A DNA stretch of 64,000 nucleotides from Candidatus Bathyarchaeum tardum (GCA_029762755.1 JARVGH010000001.1:310001-374000); one strand, 5' to 3'. Positions 33,705 through 43,072 are shown, counted from the first letter of the stretch. The notes: generated from the letters alone by a model not told the origin. Numbers and translations are program-made.

Positions 33705-35339
33705 TTGGCAAATAGAATCAAAAAAATTGGTTTACCCTTTTGTGTTGCAGCTAAGGACAGGATTAGACCATTTAGCAAGAATATAGAAATGGCAGGACTT
33801 TTCTATTTAGCAGAACGAGATCGAAAAAAAGGCGAAAGAAAAGTCTTAAAGAAACCAGAAGAAAAACTGGCATTCATAGCAGAAATCGGTTACCCCATAT
33901 GGTTGGTGCCCTGGAAGGGGATGACCCTTATTTTTGATGGATTAGAATTTACAGAAAAAACAATCAATTATGATTTGGTTCCAGACATCAACGCTTTCGA
34001 AACTGATATCAAAGCAAGCTCAAAATCAGAAGCAGCTTACAGTGCTGCGTTATCTCAAAATGTTAGTTACTTCCAAAACTTTGAAGGTCATGAAGAAAAA
34101 ACCATCGAGGGGCTTATCACAAACGATGATTTTGTTCATGATTTAGTGGAGTATCTTAATGACTCAGAAGATGCTTTAAAATCTGAATCTGCAAAAGCAA
34201 TTTTATCTCCAATGCTGGATGAGTCTGAAGTTGAGGCATCAGTTAACAAGCTTACTGAAATCCAAAATAATCTTAAAGCAGACATTAAAAATCTGAATGC
34301 AACAATGAAATTTCTAAGCCAAACATCAAGAAAACAAGAAAAATTATTGCAGGAAGACATGAGAAAGACCCTGAAAGAGTTTAACCAAAAAATAACAAAT
34401 GTTAAACCAAAAGTAATGGCAAAAATAAAGGAAATTCAAGAAAAACGTGATGAAGAGGTTACCAGAATTTCCAACACTTATGATCGAAAACTTCGTACTC
34501 TTCATCAGAAACGAGTTGTAATTGAAAAGAAGCTCGAACGTTTAACAAAAGATAATGAGAGAATTGAAGCAGACATTAAAGTTGCCCGAGATAATAAAGA
34601 TGAATCTGGCGAGTTTGAGCTCACGAAAAAGTTTGACGAAAACAAAAAGCAGATTCCATTGTTGAACAAAGAAATCAAAGACATTGATCGAGAAATCGAA
34701 AATGTTGAAGAAGCTAAAAAAATCAAGGTGGGTCGAACACGGTCAGAACCCAACGACAAACTTGATGATGCAATGAAGAGCCTTCACGATCTTGAGGCTG
34801 CAAAAGAAGCAAGATCTAGATTGGACGAACAAGAATTAAATTCACTGCAGGACATGACTTCAGCAATAATTAAGCAAATTGATCAAATGATTTCCACAAA
34901 AGAAACTGCATTAAACGAACTGGACAACATCGGCATCAAAGATAAAAGAAGAAAACAAGTTTTGTCATACATGTCCGCTTATTTAATCTGCTACGAAACT
35001 GAAGTTGGAAAACGGTATGTTGTATATCCTCCATCCCTGTTGGGTTGCATGGGAATTAAAACCAAACTGAAAAGTGTTTTTGGTTCAGGAAAAATGAAAT
35101 GTTTTCTGCAACCCCGTTCAGATACTATAGCTGCTCTTCTTGATAGACTTGTGGATTTGACTCAAGAAAACCCAGTTTTTGAAAAAGAGCTAAACGAAGC
35201 AGGGCGCAAAGCCAATATTTTAGGGAAGACCGAGTTGCAGTTAGCCATCAAAAAAGGAATAACAGAACTAAAAGAAGAAAACTGGATATCAGAAAAAGAG
35301 CATCAAATACTTAACGAACGTCTACAAGAAATATCATAA
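33705..35339 (+). CDS. Large coiled-coil protein of unknown function
   Basis: A 544-residue cytosolic protein. The N-terminal 110 residues form a mixed globular part (FCVAAKDRIRPFSKNIEMAG and IAEIGYPIWLVPWKGMTLIF). Residues about 180-410 are a long charged coiled coil with heptad Leu/Ile and many Lys/Glu. A second globular segment at 415-470 includes YMSAYLICYETEVGKRYVVYPP, followed by a helical tail. No catalytic motif was recognised. The head-coil-tail plan recalls SMC-like or scaffold proteins but lacks any Walker motif. TTG 33705 has GGTG 6 bases upstream. It converges on the nucleotidyltransferase-kinase gene. Confidence 0.8.
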   Translation: MANRIKKIGLPFCVAAKDRIRPFSKNIEMAGLFYLAERDRKKGERKVLKKPEEKLAFIAEIGYPIWLVPWKGMTLIFDGLEFTEKTINYDLVPDINAFETDIKASSKSEAAYSAALSQNVSYFQNFEGHEEKTIEGLITNDDFVHDLVEYLNDSEDALKSESAKAILSPMLDESEVEASVNKLTEIQNNLKADIKNLNATMKFLSQTSRKQEKLLQEDMRKTLKEFNQKITNVKPKVMAKIKEIQEKRDEEVTRISNTYDRKLRTLHQKRVVIEKKLERLTKDNERIEADIKVARDNKDESGEFELTKKFDENKKQIPLLNKEIKDIDREIENVEEAKKIKVGRTRSEPNDKLDDAMKSLHDLEAAKEARSRLDEQELNSLQDMTSAIIKQIDQMISTKETALNELDNIGIKDKRRKQVLSYMSAYLICYETEVGKRYVVYPPSLLGCMGIKTKLKSVFGSGKMKCFLQPRSDTIAALLDRLVDLTQENPVFEKELNEAGRKANILGKTELQLAIKKGITELKEENWISEKEHQILNERLQEIS

Positions 35340-35341
35340 AA

Positions 35342-37027
35342 TTATGAATCTGCTTTTGGTTCATGTTTTTTGCAAACATTAGATATTGCAAGCAAAATAT
35401 GTGGCGGAGTAAAAACGGTAAAAACTTTAGTGTACCGTGGAGACGCTGCACTCTTCACTGTTATTTTGTCGCCTCCAGCTTCAATGTATCCATCAATAAA
35501 AGTTCTTGCGATAGTAATCGCGGAGTTAGTAGTTGACATTGGTGGACTGTAATGGCCAGAAAAATATAGAAACTCTGCAACATCCCATGTTTTGTTTCCA
35601 CTTCTTGCTGCTTGTTCAAGGTCCAACAAGACAATTCCATTTTCTGTAACCATAAAATTCTCAGGCTTGCAATCACCTAAAGTTACACCTAAAGCGTGAG
35701 CTTTAGCTACCATACGTCCTGCTTCTTTTACTAAATCGAGGTCAGATGCTTTTGGGGGGTTATTTGATGTAAAAATTTCTCTGATGGTTTCTACTAGTTC
35801 TTTGCCTTCAACGTATTCTTCAAAAAGCAGGCGCTTGGGGTAGCTGATATGAAATATTTGAGGAACCGGAAAACCATTACTGTGTAAATAGTTGGTTATT
35901 GCATATTCTTTTTCCATTCTTGAAGTTCCCAATACAGAAAAAGATGCAGTTCCAACTGACCACATGCTTAACGGTAACCATTTAAGGTTCGACCAGTCTA
36001 GAAATTGTTTTACTACAACTTTTTTTTCTTTCCCATTTTTTATGCTAAGAAGATAAATATCGTTAAAAACTCCACCAATTTTTTTAATTTCTATTTTTGA
36101 AAATTCATCGTCGACCAAGATTTTCTTGGCTACATCAGTGATGTCAGATTTATCCGAAAGAGAAATTGTCCCCAGAGGCGTAGGAAGCAAAATGTATTTT
36201 TTCGGATCTTCTAGTTGAGAAACCAATTTGTTAGCAATGACGTTTTTGTGTCCAGTCGTGAAAAGCCGTTGCTCTTGGATAAAAGAGTCAGCTGATTCAG
36301 AATAAAGCCTCAAAAGAGGAGAAACTGTTATTCTTCGGAAAAAATTGACAACCAGGGGAATTTTGTTTTTCCAGTTTTTTGATGCTTGAATATGAAAGGT
36401 TTTGATCTTTATATGGTCGTCTGAAAGAATAATTGTGTTTTCTTTCTCTAATTCTTTGAACGCTTCCATGTATCCTTCCATAATGGCTTTAATGTTTTGT
36501 TCTGCATTTTTTTGGGTAATGTTATGAAAAACGTAAGCTAATGGAGGGAAAAGTTTGGCTTTTCTCATCATTGTTTCATACATGAAGTACTCATTTTTGA
36601 TGAGAAACTCATGGGAAGATTCTGGAAACTCTAAAATTAAGTTTCCAAGAAGTTCAATTACTGTTCTTTTTTTGGTTTTTACTTCATTGCTGTGCAAGTA
36701 TTCAGCATTAACTAAAGGTAGGTACGGAAAAAGCACTCTTTCTGCAACGAATTCTCCTAGCCAACCTTTTTTGATGTCTTTTTCAAAGTCTGAACGGTTA
36801 ACAACTAAAATTGAAATCTTGATGTCATCAACAGTACCAAAATGGTTTGTTAAACGAAGAAGAAATTTTTCAATTACAAGAAGGACATTTATGTCTGTTT
36901 TTTGGTCAGCGTAGCCACAAGCCCATGGACCGTAAACACATACAGCAGTGATTTTGCGCGAGCCAGCTATGTCGTTACAGATGTTTAGTATATCTTCCTT
37001 TTGGGTGTCAGTTAGTTGAGCCGTCAT
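35342..37027 (-). CDS. Fusion of a nucleotidyltransferase-like and a Bud32-like kinase domain
   Basis: A 561-residue two-domain protein. Residues about 10-110 look like a minimal nucleotidyltransferase, with YGPWACGYADQKTDINVLLV standing for the usual GS...DxD motif; the second Asp is Asn here. A helical middle follows. Residues about 300-560 form a small kinase: Lys in KVVVKQF, an alpha-C Glu in EKEYAITNYL, catalytic LGDCKPENFM and metal-binding LLDLEQA. The kinase resembles Bud32 and lipopolysaccharide kinases more than Ser/Thr kinases. ATG 37027 is chosen over the longer frame to 37087. Its substrate is unknown; the pairing suggests modification of a protein, tRNA or small molecule. Confidence 0.8.
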   Translation of the reverse strand: MTAQLTDTQKEDILNICNDIAGSRKITAVCVYGPWACGYADQKTDINVLLVIEKFLLRLTNHFGTVDDIKISILVVNRSDFEKDIKKGWLGEFVAERVLFPYLPLVNAEYLHSNEVKTKKRTVIELLGNLILEFPESSHEFLIKNEYFMYETMMRKAKLFPPLAYVFHNITQKNAEQNIKAIMEGYMEAFKELEKENTIILSDDHIKIKTFHIQASKNWKNKIPLVVNFFRRITVSPLLRLYSESADSFIQEQRLFTTGHKNVIANKLVSQLEDPKKYILLPTPLGTISLSDKSDITDVAKKILVDDEFSKIEIKKIGGVFNDIYLLSIKNGKEKKVVVKQFLDWSNLKWLPLSMWSVGTASFSVLGTSRMEKEYAITNYLHSNGFPVPQIFHISYPKRLLFEEYVEGKELVETIREIFTSNNPPKASDLDLVKEAGRMVAKAHALGVTLGDCKPENFMVTENGIVLLDLEQAARSGNKTWDVAEFLYFSGHYSPPMSTTNSAITIARTFIDGYIEAGGDKITVKSAASPRYTKVFTVFTPPHILLAISNVCKKHEPKADS

Positions 37028-37216
37028 TCTGTGCCCGTTCCACAGTTGATAAGTAAAATTTTGTTCATAAGAAATTAAGGTTCGCACGTTTAAAACCTAT
37101 TCGTTACGCAAAATCAGGTTTACTATTCGGACCTTTTTTTAGATTTTGTAGATAATGAAACAAAAATAGTTCAGATAAAACTTTTAATCAACTTAAATCA
37201 TTCAAACTACTTGGAG

Positions 37217-37879
37217 ATGTCAGGTCTGCAAGTTGGATCACAGTTCGCAAAGGCAAAAAGGCTCTTCAAAGAAGCAATTGACCGAAACAGCTTGATTTTA
37301 AAGGCAATAACATTTGCCTTCTTTATTCTGTTGACAACATCCATTATTGTTACAATCGTAATTTTTAATATGGCTCCTGACTTAATTGACACTTTGGGTT
37401 CATTTACTGAAACAACTATAGGCACTGGAGATATTCCATCTCCTTACACGGGAAGTTTGTATTCGTTCATTTTCTTTAATAACATTGGGCATTTCTGGAA
37501 CCCCCTCAGAATGATTGTTTGGATTCCAGCGGTGGGGCCATTATTGTTGGGATTAGAGATTTTGCTTAATAGTGGATTAATCGGAATAGTTGCAGTAATG
37601 GTAGGAATCAGTAAAGGAGTAGCTTACCCAATATTAGGGTTAATTCCTCACGGCATAATTGAGATACCTGCATTTTTGTTCCAGTTATCTGCGATTGTTC
37701 TGTGGCAAGTAACCATTACAGAAGCAATAATAAACAAATTACGGGGAAAAAAATTAGATAATCTCAAATTCAAACTAGGATTACAGGACACAATAATTTT
37801 TGCTGTAACATCGATAATGTTGATGGGAATTGCAGCAGTTATTGAAACTTTTATCACTCCCTACCTGCTTGGGTTATGA
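37217..37879 (+). CDS. SpoIIM-family (DUF95) membrane protein
   Basis: A 220-residue integral membrane protein with about five hydrophobic segments. The family signature GLIPHGIIEIPAFLF, in the typical position before the penultimate segments, identifies the stage II sporulation protein M/DUF95 group. Archaeal members do not sporulate and their role is unclear. A TATA-like CTTTTAATC near 37178 puts the start codon at or next to the transcription start, so the message may be leaderless. TTG 37211 would add two residues. Confidence 0.88.
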   Translation: MSGLQVGSQFAKAKRLFKEAIDRNSLILKAITFAFFILLTTSIIVTIVIFNMAPDLIDTLGSFTETTIGTGDIPSPYTGSLYSFIFFNNIGHFWNPLRMIVWIPAVGPLLLGLEILLNSGLIGIVAVMVGISKGVAYPILGLIPHGIIEIPAFLFQLSAIVLWQVTITEAIINKLRGKKLDNLKFKLGLQDTIIFAVTSIMLMGIAAVIETFITPYLLGL

Positions 37880-37895
37880 TCAAATCCTCATTTTT

Positions 37896-38723
37896 CTAGA
37901 TGCCAGCTGATTCGACTGTACTTAACAGTTGAGTTTCTACCCGTTTATGATACTCAAAGTGTTGATTTGGGTCGTTTAACAAAACATAAAACCAGTATGC
38001 TCCAAACAATCCCGTAGTTACTATAGTTAAAATTAGGTACAACACAAAACTTCTGTTATCCATAGGCTTGGCTCTCTGAGGAACAGAAAAAGTTATGCCT
38101 AATTGGTTTAATGCAATGCTGGATTGCTCCCAAAAACTGTTCTCTAATTGTTCATGTTTATAAAAGTCTGAAACAAGAAAATAATAAACATATAACGACA
38201 AAAATGGAATGAATGCTGACAAAAATGCCCATAAAATCGGGTTTTTGTCAGTTTTATCCGAATTTGCTTCTTTTACATTTTTTTGCAACACCAATAAAGT
38301 GTCTTGAACCTCAACACCAGTTGTTTGAGCAACAGAATCAATAGCACCTATTAGATTCTGAGAAAGAAGTTTTTGTCGGTTAAAATGAGTTTTACGTCTA
38401 TTAACAAGAAAATACGGAACAACCAAACCAACAACTACAGAAGTGAACGACGACAAACTAACAAAAAACCAAGGCAACATTACCCCTGATAATACTTCAT
38501 CATAAAAAAAATCGTACGAAGTCACAGAATCTATCGAAGAAAACTGAGCCATCAACGAAACCATAAAATATCCTCCTGCTACAATTGCAACAAAAACGGG
38601 CAAAAAGTACAAGACCAACCAAAAATTTGACATCTGGCGGTCTGTTTTTTCTCGCATCTGAATGTATTTCTTTAGGTTATCAAAAGTCCCCGTCACATTA
38701 TTTCGCCCAGATTTTTTATACAA
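37896..38723 (-). CDS. Four-TM membrane protein with DUF4234-like end
   Basis: A 275-residue membrane protein. Hydrophobic segments lie at about 34-58, 82-108, 168-186 and 228-248. The C-terminal stretch, YLILTIVTTGLFGAYWFYVL then NDPNQHFEYHKR, looks like the DUF4234 family. A charged loop between segments 2 and 3 is cytosolic by the positive-inside rule. It lies tail to tail with the SpoIIM-family gene. Its function is unknown. Confidence 0.75.
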   Translation of the reverse strand: MYKKSGRNNVTGTFDNLKKYIQMREKTDRQMSNFWLVLYFLPVFVAIVAGGYFMVSLMAQFSSIDSVTSYDFFYDEVLSGVMLPWFFVSLSSFTSVVVGLVVPYFLVNRRKTHFNRQKLLSQNLIGAIDSVAQTTGVEVQDTLLVLQKNVKEANSDKTDKNPILWAFLSAFIPFLSLYVYYFLVSDFYKHEQLENSFWEQSSIALNQLGITFSVPQRAKPMDNRSFVLYLILTIVTTGLFGAYWFYVLLNDPNQHFEYHKRVETQLLSTVESAGI

Positions 38724-38844
38724 TAGTAAATAATATGGTGTACGTTTTTAAAACTGATTAAAATTTTGCTGCTATAAAACAAAACGAACTGACTACCGAA
38801 ACTGGACAAACAACAAAAGAAGCAAACAACACTGAATTTTGCAA

Positions 38845-38988
38845 TTAAGCGCCTTGCATGATCCGGGCGTTAACGTTTCCTTCTGCGGCTGCTTTGATTT
38901 GTTCTGCTTCTTCTAAAGAATCAATTCCAGTAAAATATTTGAACCATGCACCAGAACTGGGAATCTCAATTTCAATTTCATACTTCAA
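38845..38988 (-). CDS. 47-residue small protein
   Basis: A short open frame with strong coding signs. TTG 38988 has GGTGAG 7 bases upstream. The product begins with alternating charged and hydrophobic residues (KYEIEIEIPSSGAWFKYFTG) as in a beta strand pair, followed by a helix (SLEEAEQIKAAAEGNVNARI) and the end MQGA. The frame also extends to GTG 39000. The beta-beta-alpha layout suggests a tiny stand-alone domain. No family was recognised. It sits alone in a 650-base gap. Confidence 0.6.
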   Translation of the reverse strand: MKYEIEIEIPSSGAWFKYFTGIDSLEEAEQIKAAAEGNVNARIMQGA

Positions 38989-39000
38989 TTTACAGCTCAC

Positions 39001-39372
39001 CAAATTAATTGATTAAATGTCAAGATTTACAATAAATAACATCCTACCTACAAAGACATATTTCGAAAGCTGATAGGTACATCCCTAGAACATATGCGAA
39101 AACCTTTCTGACCCTAATGTCGAGTTAAATCAAATATTGAACGTATATCTGCTTTGCCTAAGAATAAACGATTTAGAACAAAAAACAATTCGAATTGGCA
39201 TTCAACAGCCATCCCAAGAAATTCTTATGGAATTGCACTTTAGAATTAATTGTAACTTGGCTTGAATTGTATGCTGATGTTTATAAATTTTAGAAGTTTG
39301 TGGCTAACTCCTACCTTAATGTTTTATTGACTTATAGCATGTTAGATTAGCGATGATAAATAATTAATTTGG
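39001..39372. other. AT-rich intergenic stretch with promoter elements
   Basis: No supportable gene was found in these 370 bases. TATA-like sequences occur near 39278-39290 (GTTTATAAATTT) and 39354-39364 (GATAAATAATT), the second about 25 bases ahead of the antiporter start. Short frames on the plus strand look random. Confidence 0.5.
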
Positions 39373-39381
39373 GTGAGACCT

Positions 39382-40572
39382 TTGATTCCCATTCTTTTAT
39401 TCTTAATTTGGATTGCTGCGTCTTTCTTTTTTCCAGTATTGCTTAGGAGGTTTCAGATACCGTGGGTAACTGCGGTCATTTTTGCAGGAATGATTTTAGG
39501 TCCATATGGTTTAAATGCTGTAGAATCAGGGGAAATAATGGATTTTTTTGCAACAATAGGCCTTATTTTTCTCATGTTTACAGCAGGATTGGACACTCAA
39601 TTTTCGGTCCTGAAGAAGTCGGGAAGAACTGTAGTGTATTTTGCTGGGTTAAACCTTATAATTCCTTTTATAACCGGCTTTTTTGTTGGAATTTGCTTAG
39701 GGTTAAGTTCTCTTGCATCATTAATTTTAGGAACATGTTTTAGTTCATCATCTGTAGGTTTAATTGTTCCAATGTTGAGGGAGTTGGACATTGAATCAAA
39801 CATAAAATCAACAGTTGTTTCAGCCATCTTTCTGGAAGACGTAATTAGCTTGATTATTCTCGCGGTCTTGCTTAATGCAGTTGTGCCGGTTTCTCCTATA
39901 CCTTTAGCAATTTTTCCAGTTGTTCTATTAATTTTCGTTTTAATAGTTTTATATTTGATTCCAATTCTTCAAGAATGGCTATTTTATTTTGGACCTAAAA
40001 AAGATGCCTTTGCGGCTGGATTACGTGCAGTTTTCATTACATTAGCTCTGGTAGCATTTATGGCAGAATTAATTGGTGTCCATGCAATGGTTGGAGGCTT
40101 CTTGGCAGGGTTAACACTTTCAGATATGTTAAAAAAACGAAAACAACTCGAAGAAAACATTATTGCTGTCAGTTACGGGTTTCTAATTCCAGTTTTCTTA
40201 TTAAGTTTGGGAATGACAACCAACATGACCGCAATATTTGCGCCAGGAGATCTTTTATCGACAGGATTGATTATTTTATCCCTCATTGTAAGTAAATCAG
40301 TAAGCGGTTTTCTGGGAGGTCGGCTTGTCGGATTTCCTTCAAAAACTAGTTTGGGAATGGGTATCATGACAATTGCTCAAATGTCCACAACATTGGCAAC
40401 TGCAAGTTTAGCATTCCAGTATGGACTATTGAGTGAGAGCATTTTAGCGGGTCTAGTTCTCTTGTCCATAGTTACAATTATACTGACTCCTTTCTTGACA
40501 AAGTTGATTTTTGGGCACAAAACAGAAAAAACTAGCAAATTTAGCCGATTATGGCTTGGAAATGGAAACTAA
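39382..40572 (+). CDS. CPA2-family monovalent cation/proton antiporter
   Basis: A 396-residue membrane transporter with about 11-13 hydrophobic segments. Conserved CPA2 features are GMILGPYGLNAVE in the second segment, LMFTAGLDTQFSVLKKSG in the third, SSSVGLIVPMLREL, and FLEDVISL in the core. The family exchanges Na+ or K+ for H+. The C-terminus stops right after the last segment, so there is no TrkA-N or USP regulatory domain. TTG 39382 sits 4 bases after GGTGAG; GTG 39373 overlaps that site. The ion cannot be told from sequence. Confidence 0.92.
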   Translation: MIPILLFLIWIAASFFFPVLLRRFQIPWVTAVIFAGMILGPYGLNAVESGEIMDFFATIGLIFLMFTAGLDTQFSVLKKSGRTVVYFAGLNLIIPFITGFFVGICLGLSSLASLILGTCFSSSSVGLIVPMLRELDIESNIKSTVVSAIFLEDVISLIILAVLLNAVVPVSPIPLAIFPVVLLIFVLIVLYLIPILQEWLFYFGPKKDAFAAGLRAVFITLALVAFMAELIGVHAMVGGFLAGLTLSDMLKKRKQLEENIIAVSYGFLIPVFLLSLGMTTNMTAIFAPGDLLSTGLIILSLIVSKSVSGFLGGRLVGFPSKTSLGMGIMTIAQMSTTLATASLAFQYGLLSESILAGLVLLSIVTIILTPFLTKLIFGHKTEKTSKFSRLWLGNGN

Positions 40573-40796
40573 AAATTAGTAATGAACGTTCAAAATATTC
40601 TTGATTGATAGTGTTATTGAACTAGAAACTTTGTCTTTTGTTTCCCTTATCTATCTTTCCTCTCTATACACATGCGTATCTTCTATTGTCTTAAGCCTGA
40701 CAAGTTGGTACTTGAATCTGTGGGCATAAAAAAGTTAGGATTTAAGTCTTGCTTTATTTTATTCTTGAATACACCGAACAGACTTTGAAGGAAAAC

Positions 40797-40951
40797 GTGA
40801 AATGGATTAAAAGAAACTCAAAAAATATAGTTATTATTGCAAGTGAAAAATTGCTGAAATTAATGAAAACTTGAATAAAGATTACAAATAATGGTTAGAA
40901 AATGCCGGTACCGAGGAGTTTGTAAAGGCTCCAACTGTTGGCGTAGCTTAA
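40797..40951 (+). pseudogene. Remnant of a small gene with an internal stop and a frameshift
   Basis: GTG 40797, with GAAGGA just upstream, opens a frame reading VKWIKRNSKNIVIIASEKLL. It stops near 40872. The shifted frame continues with NENLNKDYK, a TAA stop, then WLENAGTEEFVKAPTVGVA and a final stop. The second piece has the look of a real conserved C-terminus. The combination of a shift and an in-frame stop speaks for a decayed gene of about 50 codons. The family was not recognised. Confidence 0.4.
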
Positions 40952-41018
40952 TCAATCAATCTTCTATTCTTGAAGTGTTTTACCTTTGAAACATGGTTCA
41001 ATACTAGGTATCTTCGCT

Positions 41019-41470
41019 TTACAGAAGAGTTACAACAACTTCTCTGCTCATTTTTTTTACGTCTTACTAATCCCTTGTTTTCCATATCATTCAAAAGTAA
41101 ACTGGTTTTAGATTTAAAAAATCCCAGCTCTTTAGTTATCATGGATTGATAAATTTTTTCACCTGTAATACGAAGTAATTTGATAACCTTGTCTTCGTCG
41201 GATTTTATTTCAAACTTATTGTTAACAAATGAGTCTCCGATACTTTTTTCTCGCTCTTTCGTCTTCTAATTAACCAGAGAGCACCCAAAATAGCTAAATG
41301 ACAAAAACAATGTTACCAAAAATTGCCAGTAGATTATTTATATAACCAAAATCCTCAACCTCTGCTGATGTTAAGATAACTATAGGTTCACCGTCTCCAA
41401 AATTTCGTCTGCCATACCATAATAGAACTTGTTTCCACTCTTTTTTACATCGTTTTTTGCTTATTTCATT
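41019..41470 (-). pseudogene. Broken membrane-anchored winged-helix regulator
   Basis: Three successive frames give a continuous archaeal design. An extracellular piece (LLWYGRRNFGDGEPIVILTS) is followed by a membrane segment and stop-transfer (LAILGALWLIRRRK). A winged helix then follows (DEDKVIKLLRI, YQSMITKELGFFKSKTSLLL and MENKGLVRRKK), ending SREVVVTLL. The breaks fall at short homopolymers: A5/T5 near 41303, A6 near 41244 and A8 at 41051-41058 (plus-strand positions). The intact form is a one-protein membrane sensor-regulator. Either the gene is decayed or the sequence has homopolymer errors; the true start lies near 41,460. Confidence 0.65.
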
Positions 41471-41600
41471 TCAGTAAATCCACATTTTTTCACTATATAT
41501 GTTGATAACCTTATGCGGTGTATAGTAACTGCAACCGCAATTATGAACAAAATAGTTAAGTCATCAATTTGGACGCGATAAAAATGTATATGCACATATT

Positions 41601-41617
41601 ATTATCCAAAGGATAAT
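41601..41617. promoter_or_regulatory. Perfect inverted repeat ahead of the S-component gene
   Basis: ATTATCC-AAA-GGATAAT is a 7-base perfect inverted repeat in a non-coding AT-rich stretch (41471-41753), 137 bases ahead of the S-component gene. It could be an operator. Nothing else of note was seen in that stretch besides a TATA-like TTTTTTAAATTG near 41711. Confidence 0.35.
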
Positions 41618-41753
41618 TATGGCAAGTATTTTTTCGTGTGCATAATGAGTTTATCAAAATTGAATTATGTACTAGTGATTTAAATTCGATGTAATTTTTA
41701 TGTTTGAAAAGTTTTTTAAATTGATGTCTTCTTTCTAGTTATGGGATTGATAG

Positions 41754-42266
41754 GTGAATAAGACTAAACGGTTGTTCGTTGCTGCACTTTTTGGAGCTAT
41801 AATATCGTTAACTAAAGTGTTTTTACCTTTTCCTATGGACAAGATGTTCATCATAGTTCAAGCGGTTCTGTTGGCTATATCCGCCCTTTTCATAAAGAAG
41901 ATAGGTGCAACATATGTGGGTGCAATCGACGGCGCCTTAACTGTTTTATGGAGACCTGCTTTAGGACCGTTTACTTTTGCTTTCGCCTTTTTATATGGGA
42001 TTCTTGTAGATGCTTTCTTTATTATTTTCAAAATTCATCCCAGCATGGATAAAGTGAACCCCCTCAAAATAGTGGTTGCCATGACCCTGAGCACGGCTAT
42101 AGTTGGCTTTCTAAGCTACTACATTACCGTTGTTCTATTAGAGCTCCTTCCAATGGAACCCGGGCTGGCAGTGCCAATACTAATTATGAGTATAATAAGT
42201 GGCGCAGTAGCAGGGTATGCAGCTGCATATCTCTGGAATAAACATTTAAAAAACATTCTTGTCTAA
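41754..42266 (+). CDS. ECF-transporter S-component-like membrane protein
   Basis: A 170-residue membrane protein with five to six hydrophobic segments. A cytosolic basic start (NKTKR) is followed by an Ala/Gly-rich first helix. The motifs GATYVGAIDGALTVLWRP, FTFAFAFLYGILVDAFFIIF and AVAGYAAAYLWNK resemble substrate-binding S components of ECF vitamin and metal transporters, where an Ala-rich first helix contacts the energising module. The ATPase and T subunits are not encoded nearby, as is usual when they are shared. GTG 41754 is the start; the leader is short. The ligand is unknown. Confidence 0.7.
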   Translation: MNKTKRLFVAALFGAIISLTKVFLPFPMDKMFIIVQAVLLAISALFIKKIGATYVGAIDGALTVLWRPALGPFTFAFAFLYGILVDAFFIIFKIHPSMDKVNPLKIVVAMTLSTAIVGFLSYYITVVLLELLPMEPGLAVPILIMSIISGAVAGYAAAYLWNKHLKNILV

Positions 42267-42604
42267 ACAAGCCAATTGAGCTTTACCTGTTTTTTCAATT
42301 TTTATCCTTTTTAACTTCCGCTATTTTGATATTGTAGCCCTCTACGATTCCATTTAATTCATTCCGGGGTTTTTTGATTTACTTTACGGTCTTTACCTGT
42401 TGTAAACTTTCAAATATTTGGAGTAAAAAATCCATTCAAACAATAATCGATTGTCTATTAATTATCCGTCTTCTGCGGATGCTACGAGTCGTCCACTTTT
42501 TTGGTTAAAATTTTATCTCCTGCTGAAATGGAGTAAAATAGCAATCTTAAAAATCCTAGTTGGTATTTTTATATTATAAAATCAAATTTAATGTTGTTGT
42601 CAAT
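42267..42604. other. Non-coding stretch with faint decayed coding on the minus strand
   Basis: No intact gene. On the minus strand, pieces such as FYSISAGDKILTKKVDDS followed by a stop, and farther on NELNGIVEGYNIKIAEVKKD ending in a stop, have coding-like composition. They may be remnants of an older gene. Support is weak, and the pieces are too short to place in a family. Confidence 0.3.
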
Positions 42605-43072
42605 CTACCTTCGTAGTTGTGCAGGTAGCAGCACTTTTTCTTCAATTATTATGGCTGTTGAAGTTTCGTCAATTCCTTGTATTTGTCGTGTTTTTTCTAT
42701 GAACTCTGACAGTTTCTTGAGGCTTTCAAATCGTGCCTTTGCAATCAAATCAAAATTTGCTGCTTGAACTTCAGTTATTTCTTCAATTTCTGTGAAACTT
42801 GTTAATGCTTCAATGATGTCTTTTTTGGGTATGTGTCCGTTTCCTGGAGTTGCCTCTGAAAAATTGATCTGCATAAGTGCCCCAATTGGCAATGATGTTT
42901 TTTCATGATCAATCAGGGCTTTGTATCCTGTGATTATGCAGTCCTGTTCCATTTTTTTAATTCTTCTGTGCACTGTGGATATTGGCATTCCCAGAATTTT
43001 TGAAATTTTTCGGCTAGACAAACCTGAACGTCGCGCTAAAATTTTGAGTATCTGTTCATCTTTTTCATCCAT
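42605..43072 (-). CDS. Lrp/AsnC-family transcription regulator
   Basis: A 155-residue regulator. Residues 1-50 form the winged helix (DEQILKILARRSGLSSRKIS and ILGMPISTVHRRIKKME). Residues 65-150 form the RAM ligand-binding domain (IGALMQINFS, EITEVQAANFDLIAKARF). Such proteins form octamers and sense amino acids or related effectors. The TATA-like TTTTTTAAAAC-type sequence near 43117-43128 lies upstream. It stands alone, so its targets are not evident; autoregulation is common in the family. Confidence 0.92.
   Translation of the reverse strand: MDEKDEQILKILARRSGLSSRKISKILGMPISTVHRRIKKMEQDCIITGYKALIDHEKTSLPIGALMQINFSEATPGNGHIPKKDIIEALTSFTEIEEITEVQAANFDLIAKARFESLKKLSEFIEKTRQIQGIDETSTAIIIEEKVLLPAQLRR

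Noticed and set aside
40948-41142. 64-codon open frame on the minus strand as an intact gene
   Set aside because: Only its first 30 codons match a winged helix. The rest is out of frame after the A8 run, so it is part of a broken gene.
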